Below, piece by piece: positions 47,861 through 57,511 of a DNA stretch of 64,000 bases. The stretch spans positions 3,224,001-3,288,000 of the forward strand of contig NZ_CP113116.1 of the NCBI RefSeq assembly GCF_026625985.1. Direction: 5' to 3'. Positions within the stretch are counted from its first letter, which is position 1; the number at the start of each line of letters is the position of its first letter. The notes beneath the pieces were generated by a model. That model was not told the DNA's origin. It worked only from the letters and a program-made list of their open reading frames with translations, and ran no database searches. This DNA is from Mycobacterium sp. Aquia_213. GTDB taxonomy: Bacteria; Actinomycetota; Actinomycetes; Mycobacteriales; Mycobacteriaceae. The position numbers were made by a program, and so were the translations under genes.

Positions 47861-49263
47861 TCCGACTGCAGCCGGACCGCGCGGTACGACGCCACGACTC
47901 CGCTCGCCGCCAGCACCGCGAACACGAGATACAGCGAGCGGGCCGCCGTCGCATCGTCGGCCTCGGCCAGGTTGACCACCACACCCGCCAGCCCGGCCCC
48001 GAATGCCGCCGAGACCAGCTGCACGGTGTTGATCGAGGCCGCCACCGCGCTGCTTTGGACCGCGTCGTCGCCGCAATCCATCGCACGCACCGTCAGGTGT
48101 GGCCACGCAATCCCGATACCAGCGCCGGTGATCAATAGGGCCAGCGCCCACAGCGCGACAAATCCGAGCGGGGCGTACGCGCGCTGGGTGACGGCGGCCA
48201 GCGCCAAACCCATTGCCATTACTAACGGCGCGGCGGCGATCAGGCGCCGGATCACCCGGCGATTGGTCAACGACGCGCTGACAATTTCGCTGCCGGTCCA
48301 CCCGATCGCCAGCGCCGCGCTGAGAAACCCGGACTCCACGGGACTCAGATCGGCCAATTTCTGGCCGAACAACGGCACATAGACGTTGGCCATGGCGGCG
48401 ACCATCTGGACCGCCATGGTCAGGTAGATCCACTTCAACGGCCCCGGGCCAAATACGCTGCGCGGCAACACCGCCACCTGTGCTCGCCCGTCGACGACGA
48501 GGAAGGCGACGATCAGCAGCACAGCGGCAAGCAGCAAGCTCACGCTCTTCGCCGAGTGGTGCGGCAACGAAGCGACGCTGACGATCAGAGCGGCCGAACC
48601 CATCAGCAGCAGCGACCAGATGGGCACCCTGCGCAGCGGTGTTACCGGTTTAGCACCGAACGAGCCGACCCGGTCGGGCTTCAGCACGGCCAGCACCAGC
48701 AACGCGATCAGCCCGGCCCAGATAGCAATCGCGATATACGCCCACCGCCACAGGCCGAGCTGCGCGAAGATTCCGCCCGTCACCGGCCCGATCAGGGTCG
48801 ACACTCCCCACATCGCGGACACCAGCGCCGAGCCGCGGGTCCACAGCGAACGCGGCAGTGCGGTATTGATCAGCGCGTAGCCCAGGCCGGCCAGCAGACC
48901 GCCGGCCACACCTCGCAACCCGCGTCCGGCGACCAGAACCCCCATGTTGGGCGCCAAGAAACTCACCACGCTGGCGAGCGCGAACACCGTGAGCCCGACC
49001 AGATACGACCATCGCGCCCCGATGCGCTGCAGCATCGGGTGGACGACGGTGGCCGCCACCACCGAACCGACCAGGTACAGAGTTGTTGCCCAGGAATACA
49101 GCCGACCTCCGCCGATGTCGGCGATGATGGTCGGCAGCATGCTGACGGTGAGAAATTCGTTGGTGGAGTAGAGCAGAACGCCGCCGGCCAAGACCGTGGA
49201 CATGCCGAGATGCTGGCCGAGCAGCTCGCGCCAACTACCGGTCGCATCCGCCGTAACGGTCAT
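47857..49263 (-). CDS. MFS efflux transporter, paralogue 1 (Rv1634-like)
   Basis: 468 residues, 14 hydrophobic segments by eye, so a DHA2-like drug-efflux member. The antiporter motif C region reads INTALPRSLWTRGSALVSAMWGVSTLIGPVTGG, and the N-terminus TGSWRELLGQHLGMSTVLAGGVLLY is shared with the adjacent paralogue. ATG 49263. It probably exports small hydrophobic compounds by proton exchange; the M. tuberculosis homologue has been linked to drug efflux. A 44-bp gap separates it from paralogue 2. Confidence 0.88.
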   Translation of the reverse strand: MTVTADATGSWRELLGQHLGMSTVLAGGVLLYSTNEFLTVSMLPTIIADIGGGRLYSWATTLYLVGSVVAATVVHPMLQRIGARWSYLVGLTVFALASVVSFLAPNMGVLVAGRGLRGVAGGLLAGLGYALINTALPRSLWTRGSALVSAMWGVSTLIGPVTGGIFAQLGLWRWAYIAIAIWAGLIALLVLAVLKPDRVGSFGAKPVTPLRRVPIWSLLLMGSAALIVSVASLPHHSAKSVSLLLAAVLLIVAFLVVDGRAQVAVLPRSVFGPGPLKWIYLTMAVQMVAAMANVYVPLFGQKLADLSPVESGFLSAALAIGWTGSEIVSASLTNRRVIRRLIAAAPLVMAMGLALAAVTQRAYAPLGFVALWALALLITGAGIGIAWPHLTVRAMDCGDDAVQSSAVAASINTVQLVSAAFGAGLAGVVVNLAEADDATAARSLYLVFAVLAASGVVASYRAVRLQSD

Positions 49264-49307
49264 TCGTACACGGTATGGGGAGGATCAGGTGTTTCGTCAG
49301 CAAAGCC

Positions 49308-50740
49308 TCAGCGCGGCGCGTGGCGGTCGCGCCGGCTGGCCTTTGTGGACGCGATGACGGCCGTTGCCGCCAGCGCAGCAATGACGCCGTACACCCAGCG
49401 AGCCGCCGCCAAGTCGCCGCCCGCAGCGTTGTTGACCACCACGCCGGCCAACCCGGCCCCGAACGCCGCCGAGACCAATTGGACGGTATTGATCGCCGCG
49501 GCCGCCGCCCCGCCCTCGGACGGGTCGTCGACGGTGTCCATCGCACGCATCGACAGATGCGGCCACGTCATGCCCATCCCGATTCCGGCGATCAGCAATC
49601 CCAGCGCCCAGACCAGCACGACCGCGAGCGGCGCGTCACTGCGCTGGGTTGCCGCGGCCAGCGCCAGCCCCGACGCCATCACCAGCGGCGCTATCGCGAT
49701 CACCCGGCCGACAACGCGAGGGCTGCTGAGCGAGGCGCTGGACAGCTCGGCGATCGTCCAACCCATCGCCAACACCGCACCCAAAAACCCCGCCGCGACC
49801 GGCGTCAAATGCGCCAACCGCTGACCGAACAACGGCACGTAGGTGTCGACCATCACGGCAGCCATCTGCACCGCCATCGTCAGGTAGATCCATTTCAACG
49901 GCCCGCTTCCAAACGTGCTGGGCGGTAACACTTTTGCGCGCATCCGCCAGTCGACGTAGACGAATAGTCCGATCAGCACCGCACCAGCGACCAGCAGCCC
50001 CACCGTCGCGAAGACATTGCGCGGCAACTCCGCAACGCTGACCGCCAGGGCGGCGGCACCCATCAGCAGCAGCGACAACACCGGCACCTTGGTGATCGCC
50101 GTCGCGTCGCCGGGACCGCCGTCGGCGTTGCTGAGTGCCCGCGGCACCAAGATCGCCATCAGAGCGGAGAGAATTGTCATCGCACCAAATGCCCACCGCC
50201 ACAACCCAAACTGCGCAAAGAGACCGCCCACCGCGGGCCCGACAAGGGTCGCGACGCCCCACATCGCCGACACCAGCGCCGAGCCACGGGTCCACAGCGA
50301 ACGCGGCAGGGCGGTATTGATCAGCGAATAACCCAGGCCGGCCAGCAGACCGCCGGCCACCCCCTGCAGGGCACGCCCGGCTATCAGCACCACCATGTTC
50401 GGCGCCACCGCGCACACGACGCTCGCGATACCGAAGACGGCCAGACCCCAGAGGAACGAGGAACGCGCACCGATGCGCAATCGCAAGGTGTTGACCGTGG
50501 CCGCCGCGACGACGGACCCGACCAGATACAGGGTGATCACCCACGCATACAGCCGGCTGCCACCGATTTCGGCGACCGTGCTCGGGAGCAGGCTGGTGGT
50601 CAGAAACTCGGTGGTGGCGTAGAGCAGCACGCCACCGGCCAGCACGGTGGACGTGCCCAGGTAGCCGCCCAGCAGCTCGCGCCAACTGCCGGTATCGCTG
50701 GCCGTGTTCGTCACCCCTACACCGTATGAGGCGTCGCGCG

Positions 50741-50744
<4 letters not shown>
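49308..50744 (-). CDS. MFS efflux transporter, paralogue 2
   Basis: 478 residues, colinear with paralogue 1 and nearly identical in the segment NTALPRSLWTRGSALVSAM. M. tuberculosis has one such gene here, so this is a lineage-specific duplication. The GTG at 50744 overlaps the uvrB stop as GTGA, implying coupling to uvrB; GTG 50714 (VTNTASDTGSW) aligns better with the start of paralogue 1 and is a real alternative. Substrate unknown. Confidence 0.87.
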
Positions 50745-52900
<2,156 letters not shown>

Positions 52901-52959
52901 GTCCCCAGGGTAGAGGCGTGCGCCGACAAGTGTCGCGTAGCGGTCTTAGGATCAATTTG

Positions 52960-53448
52960 ATGACGGATTCTTCCGAGTTGGTGGCAGTCGATCTCACCGA
53001 GCGAGAACGCGAGTTCATCCAGCAGGCGCTGGAGCAATGGGCGTTGTCGGCCGCCGACGCACCATTTCCGTTTCAGGTGCTCGGGTTGTCGACGTGGGAT
53101 GAGTTCGGCGACCTCACTGTCCGTCTTAAGCGCGCCGTCACTGATGTCGAATCACTCACGGACCTGGACTGGGCGCGAGTCCTATTCCTTACCGAAATCA
53201 CGTGGGCCAGCGAGCTGGTCGGCGCCGGCTTGGACTTCGCAACCGTTACCGGGTTCTCGGATACCGAAGCGGTGAGTTTGTTGCGTAGCCTGCAGCGCCG
53301 CCGCAAGATCGGCGGCCGCGCCCGCGCGAAGTTGTTGTTTCCGAACGGTGGTAGGACCCGCACCGCCGCGGAAATTGAGGATGAGAATCGTTACTGGGAT
53401 AAGGTGCGCAGCGATCAGCAGGGGCGGCAATACCCGCCGGGCCTATAG
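52960..53448 (+). CDS. Small conserved-type hypothetical protein, possible immunity partner
   Basis: 162 residues, largely helical and acidic in the first two thirds (LTEREREFIQQALEQWALSAAD, VESLTDLDWARVLFLTEITWASELVGAGLDFATVTGF), with a basic C-terminal third (LQRRRKIGGRARAKLLF). No known enzyme motif. It diverges from uvrB and converges, with a 101-bp gap, on the candidate type VII effector. Immunity proteins are often small and acidic, but they usually follow the toxin on the same strand, so that role is only a suggestion. ATG 52960, with TTAGGA upstream. Confidence 0.7.
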   Translation: MTDSSELVAVDLTEREREFIQQALEQWALSAADAPFPFQVLGLSTWDEFGDLTVRLKRAVTDVESLTDLDWARVLFLTEITWASELVGAGLDFATVTGFSDTEAVSLLRSLQRRRKIGGRARAKLLFPNGGRTRTAAEIEDENRYWDKVRSDQQGRQYPPGL

Positions 53449-53549
53449 ATAACAACGGACCGTTGAGCGATTAGGCCACCGAAAGCATCTTCCCGATTTC
53501 CGAAATCAAACGCGGGGCGGGGGACGGAACTTCAACTGCTCGGTCCTGC

Positions 53550-54776
53550 TCATTCGCCGTGATCCCACGGGTCAGGGTCCAGGTCACCGAGCACTGGCGG
53601 GTGGTGATGACCGGCGTGGGGCGGCTCGACCAACTTCGGTCCGAAGGGTGTCGCCGGTCCGCCGCCAAAGCCTTCGCCGCCCTTTACCGGTGGCGCCGGC
53701 TTCGGCGCCTGAGGCGCCTCGATTGGTGCGGGTGATGCGGGCCGCGGAACGGGTGCGCCAGGTGACCCGGGCGTAGGAGGCGACATCTCCCCGGCGGCGA
53801 CGGGCGGCAACCGTCCGGGCGTTGGAGGGGGTAGCGGCTCGAGCGCTCGAGTGTTCCGGTCAAAATATTCTGACGGGGTCCGCCACGAATCGCCGGGAAG
53901 TGGCTTGGGAACGAACGCAGTTCCGTAGTCTCCGTCCCGCGGATTAATGAAGATCACATGACCATCCCGCAGCAGCGCCAATCCGCCGGACTTGGTGCTC
54001 GTACCAACACGGGTAGTCGGATCATTCATCGCGTCGTATATCCACCTGGCCAGGTCCTGTGGTGTCTTTCCTGGGAAATGCTCCAACGCGTGACCGTGGG
54101 CAATTTCCGCTGCCACCTGAGCCTTTTGCTCGTCGGTCCAGCCCGCAAATGGATTGCCCGGCGGCCCGGGAGGCGGCGGATCTTCTTTGAAGGTGTGATT
54201 GTCGACCGCTTCGACGTGTCCGTTCTCTGGAGCCCTGTCGGGCCCCGGGTTTGGCGGGAAAGTATCGCGGACCCCAGCTATGGCCGCGGTGACTCTGCCA
54301 GCAACCTGTTGATCGAGCGCGACGAGCTCCGCAGCGCGTTGGCGGATATCGGCGGCCAAGGCTTGCGCCTCTGCTTGCCGGGCGGCTCGTTGCGCAGCCG
54401 ACCCACCAGTCGAACGGTCGGTGACTGAAAGATCTTCTCCCACAATGAAACCCGCCGCGCGAGCGTCCTCGACCACGTAGCGCATCCGCGAGCGCCCCGC
54501 ATACAGTTCGGAGGCGCCGCTGCGGGCCACTTTGGCCGCCGCTTGCAGCTGGTCGACTGCCGCGCTGGTGGTCAACAAATCGGCGTGGGTTGCGGCGCGC
54601 ATTGCGTCGGCGCCTTCGCCCTGCCAATCGATCGAAAGCGCGTCCCGCCAGGTCTGTTGAGCCAACCCATAGCTGTGCTCGCCGACAGCCTCCCAATGCG
54701 CGGCCCCGTCCGTGAGATGTTGGGTCGGCCAAGTCAGCAACTGCGAGAGGCCGGGAAAGCCGGCGACCGCACACAT
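53550..54776 (-). CDS. Candidate type VII-secreted effector with BECR-like toxin domain
   Basis: 408 residues. Residues about 15-115 form a helical hairpin with W51-Q-G53 (WXG) and Y100-V-V-E-D104 (YxxxD), the two marks of type VII substrates. A second helical stretch (125-170) follows. Residues about 222-306 show the pattern HGHALEHF, then LARWIYDAM, GGLALLRDGHVIFINPRDGD, GTAFVP and PSEYF. This resembles the barnase/EndoU/colicin-like RNase domains at the ends of polymorphic toxins. The C-terminal 100 residues are Pro/Gly-rich and end in a His/Asp-rich tail. ATG 54776 directly abuts the stop of the EspC-like gene. Toxin activity is inference. Confidence 0.6.
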   Translation of the reverse strand: MCAVAGFPGLSQLLTWPTQHLTDGAAHWEAVGEHSYGLAQQTWRDALSIDWQGEGADAMRAATHADLLTTSAAVDQLQAAAKVARSGASELYAGRSRMRYVVEDARAAGFIVGEDLSVTDRSTGGSAAQRAARQAEAQALAADIRQRAAELVALDQQVAGRVTAAIAGVRDTFPPNPGPDRAPENGHVEAVDNHTFKEDPPPPGPPGNPFAGWTDEQKAQVAAEIAHGHALEHFPGKTPQDLARWIYDAMNDPTTRVGTSTKSGGLALLRDGHVIFINPRDGDYGTAFVPKPLPGDSWRTPSEYFDRNTRALEPLPPPTPGRLPPVAAGEMSPPTPGSPGAPVPRPASPAPIEAPQAPKPAPPVKGGEGFGGGPATPFGPKLVEPPHAGHHHPPVLGDLDPDPWDHGE

Positions 54777-55073
54777 CTACACGCCTATCACCGGAGGGGC
54801 GACGGCCTCGATCTCGTCGGCCGAGTGCGCTTCGTTGGCGATGTAGCGAGTATCGGCTGCGGAGATGCCAGTTGCGCGGGTACCAACCCGTGCAGCCAGC
54901 GCGGATGCGAAAGCGCCGACGTCGGCGTGAGCGGCGCTGACCGCCACGGCGCTGGCCTGACACGACAGCCCGAGCCCCGCCGGAGCTGTCATCTCGCCTA
55001 ATCGGGCCGCCGAAGCGCCCCACCGACTGGCCATCGCTTGTAGAGCCGCGGTGTCCACACGCAACTGCTCCAT
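54777..55073 (-). CDS. EspC-like / WXG100-type small secreted protein
   Basis: 98 residues from ATG 55073 (MEQLRVDTAALQAMASRWG). Two helices are expected, with a central turn around GLGLSCQASA. The C-terminal YIANE fits the YxxxD/E type VII export signal. It resembles DUF2580/EspC proteins rather than EsxA/B, since the WXG turn is absent. Its stop abuts the effector start with no gap, so the two are certainly co-translated. Likely secretion partner or chaperone of the effector. The frame extends to 55133 without support. Confidence 0.7.
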   Translation of the reverse strand: MEQLRVDTAALQAMASRWGASAARLGEMTAPAGLGLSCQASAVAVSAAHADVGAFASALAARVGTRATGISAADTRYIANEAHSADEIEAVAPPVIGV

Positions 55074-55174
55074 GAGCGAAAAGTTTAGGCCGACTGTCAC
55101 GCAGCGATAGTCACTCAGAGCGCACAACCACATCCGTCACACCGGCACCGCACCGGGAACCACCGTTTGATCCG

Positions 55175-55206
55175 CAAACGCGATATCGCCGTTGATATCG
55201 CGTTTG
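55175..55206. repeat. Perfect 13-bp inverted repeat (strong hairpin or operator)
   Basis: CAAACGCGATATC-gccgtt-GATATCGCGTTTG, uninterrupted 13-bp arms with a 6-base loop. It lies between the kinase stop (55239) and the EspC-like start (55073), about 100 bases before the latter, and is AT-richer than its flanks. It could end kinase transcription (no T-tract) or be an operator for the effector operon. Confidence 0.75.
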
Positions 55207-55238
55207 AAAGTCGCCTATCGATCTCAGCAGCCAAACGC

Positions 55239-57281
55239 TCAGTGCCGGGTCCATATCCGGGTGACCGGATCGCATTGCAGCAGATACCCGTCGTTCGAGG
55301 TGGACATCGCGAACACCGGGACGTCGGGCAGATCGCACGAACTGCCCGCGGCGTGCACGCCCGTCGCGATGGGCGCCTTGTCCCAGCTGTTGCCTTCGCA
55401 TACGACCTGCTGGTTGCTGGTCGGGTCGTAGGCGAGTTTGTCGACGTCGGTGCATAACCCGCCGAGGACGGCCGGCGCCGGGTGCGCGGGTGCGGTCGAA
55501 GTGCTGATCACCTGGTTGGGATCGGCCAACGCCACCCCCGCCGGCGCGTCACCGACCCGGGTCGCCACGACGGGGACCCGCACCACGGCCCCCTGCGCGC
55601 CGCATTCGTTGCTCAGCACGGTTTCGGTTTCGGTGCCCCGCAGGGTGCCGTCCGGTTGCGGGGCCAGCGACCAGGCGACCGTCTCCTGCTGGGTCGCAAG
55701 GACCTGCCCGTTCGGCTGGTGGCAGCCGATCCGCTCCTGCTGCGGCGCCCCCTGCCAATATCCGCCGACGTACCGCAAGGTGTCGGTCTCCCCGCCGTCG
55801 GTGGTGCTGGCCACTTGGTGGTTGGTGTCGTCCAGCTTGGTGCCGCTGGCCGCGCATCCGTTCGTCGTGCACGCGGAACGGAACGCCCACCAGTTCGTGT
55901 CGGAGCCGTCGTGGCGGATCGCCACGCCATTGGTGGTCCGCTTGGTCCGGTCATAGGTCAATTGGTAGGTGCCGTTGAGGACCGGTCCCCCGGGTCTGGG
56001 CGCGGCGCTGGCCGCGGGCGCGGACGGTCGCGACGCCAGCGCGGGGTTGGGTTGCGGACTTTCGGGCTGGAACGAGTACAGCGTCGACCAGGTCGCCGCG
56101 ACGGCGACGAGCACCGCGCACACCAGCGCCGCCGACCACCGGACCCGCGACGAGAACCTGCTTTTGAGGGCCGCCACCACACCGCGGGCTCCGCGGCGCG
56201 AGTGCGGCAAGACGGCCGCGTCACCGCCCTCCGCGACGGCGTCGACCTGCTCGCCGACGGCGGCGGCGAATGCGCGACATCGCTCGAAGCGCTCCGCGGG
56301 TTGCTTCCCAAGGGCTTTGAAGAACACGTCGTCCAAGTAGGCCAACTCGGGGCGGTAATCGCTGAGGCGCGGCGGATGCTCGTGCAGGTGCTGGCTGATC
56401 ACCGCGATCGGGTTGGAATGCTGAAACGGCGGGGCGCCGGTGAGTAGATGAAATGCCGTGGCGGCCAACGCATATTGGTCCGCGCGGCGGTCAATGTTGG
56501 CTCCGGTCAGCTGCTCGGGCGCCGCATACGCGACCGTTCCGACCGCGACGTTGGTCTCGGTGATCCCGCTGATGTTGCCCAGATGTCGCGCTACACCGAA
56601 GTCCGCCAACAGGATTCGTTGGTCGTCATCTCCGGGATGGGTGAGCAGAATATTGGCGGGTTTGACGTCGCGGTGCAGCAACCCGCGATCGTGCGCGTAA
56701 TCGAGTGCGCCCGCGACGGCATGCAGAATCGCGCATACCTCACCGATCGGCATCCCGTCCTGGTGGCGCTCTTTCACCAGCCGGGCCGCATCGGTGCCCT
56801 CGACGTAGTCCATCGAGATCCAGAGCTGACCGTCGAATTCACCGCGATCGTGGACGCCGACAATGTGCGGGTGCCACAGCGTCGCAGCGAGATCGGCTTC
56901 CCGGTTGAACCTTTCGCGGAACTCACTGTCCGCGGTGACGGCCTCGGCGAGGACTTTGATCACGTCGCGACGCGGCAACCTCGGATGCAGTGCCAGATAA
57001 ACCTCGGCCATCCCGCCGGCGCCCAGCGGCCGCAGGATGGTGTAGCCCGCGAAGGAGGCACCGTTGGCCATCGCCAGACGCGATCCGCTGATCTGCTCGT
57101 CGGCCGGGGCCTGCGGGGGTTCCGGATTCGGAGTCGAGTTGACCGGGGGGACACGGCGAAACAGGTGTGCAACGGTCGCCGAATGAAACCCAGCGCGCAG
57201 CGCCTCGCCGGCCAGTCGCGGGTTAGTCAGCAGCCGCCGGCCGCTGCCGAGGCGCCGGGTTGGGCGCTTCAGCTCGTCCAT
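55239..57281 (-). CDS. Receptor Ser/Thr protein kinase, PknF-like kinase domain with large extracellular domain
   Basis: 680 residues. A 75-residue Arg/Pro-rich N-terminal extension precedes the kinase domain (80-345): LGAGGMAEVYLA, Lys109 (DVIKVL), HRDVKPAN (203-210), DFG (227-229), and activation-loop Thr241 and Thr243 before VAYAAPEQL. One membrane helix lies at about 382-404. The extracellular part (about 425-680) is Cys-containing and has two repeats of the phrase-like CTTNGCAASG and QVLATQQETVAWSLAPQPDG type seen in mycobacterial PknF/PknI relatives. M. tuberculosis PknF is much shorter (476 residues, from memory). It is divergent from the twin-FHA ABC exporter, its probable substrate. 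Confidence 0.88.
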   Translation of the reverse strand: MDELKRPTRRLGSGRRLLTNPRLAGEALRAGFHSATVAHLFRRVPPVNSTPNPEPPQAPADEQISGSRLAMANGASFAGYTILRPLGAGGMAEVYLALHPRLPRRDVIKVLAEAVTADSEFRERFNREADLAATLWHPHIVGVHDRGEFDGQLWISMDYVEGTDAARLVKERHQDGMPIGEVCAILHAVAGALDYAHDRGLLHRDVKPANILLTHPGDDDQRILLADFGVARHLGNISGITETNVAVGTVAYAAPEQLTGANIDRRADQYALAATAFHLLTGAPPFQHSNPIAVISQHLHEHPPRLSDYRPELAYLDDVFFKALGKQPAERFERCRAFAAAVGEQVDAVAEGGDAAVLPHSRRGARGVVAALKSRFSSRVRWSAALVCAVLVAVAATWSTLYSFQPESPQPNPALASRPSAPAASAAPRPGGPVLNGTYQLTYDRTKRTTNGVAIRHDGSDTNWWAFRSACTTNGCAASGTKLDDTNHQVASTTDGGETDTLRYVGGYWQGAPQQERIGCHQPNGQVLATQQETVAWSLAPQPDGTLRGTETETVLSNECGAQGAVVRVPVVATRVGDAPAGVALADPNQVISTSTAPAHPAPAVLGGLCTDVDKLAYDPTSNQQVVCEGNSWDKAPIATGVHAAGSSCDLPDVPVFAMSTSNDGYLLQCDPVTRIWTRH

Positions 57282-57511
57282 GTGTGATTACCCCCTCGTG
57301 TTTGGGTATTCGTGCGCACGCCAAAACCACACCGTTTTGGCAGCCCGGACAGATCCCCCGCTGAACCCACTGGTTCGAATCATGCCGGACGCGGATAGGC
57401 GAAAGGCCGCTGGACGCTATGAACCAGCTGTGAGGCCGCCGAAGTGAAACAAAGCTAAGTCACAGGCGAGTCCAATGGGGGGCACTAACTCGGCGGACCG
57501 ATACTTGAGTA

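Noticed and set aside
46375..48138. 587-residue plus-strand frame over capA
   Set aside because: Shifted frame of capA; no hydrophobic helices, Arg-rich, while capA's own frame shows a membrane GT-C protein.
57375..57395. GGTTCGAATC T-loop-like string suggesting a tRNA
   Set aside because: The flanking five-base arms do not pair and no acceptor or anticodon stem surrounds it.
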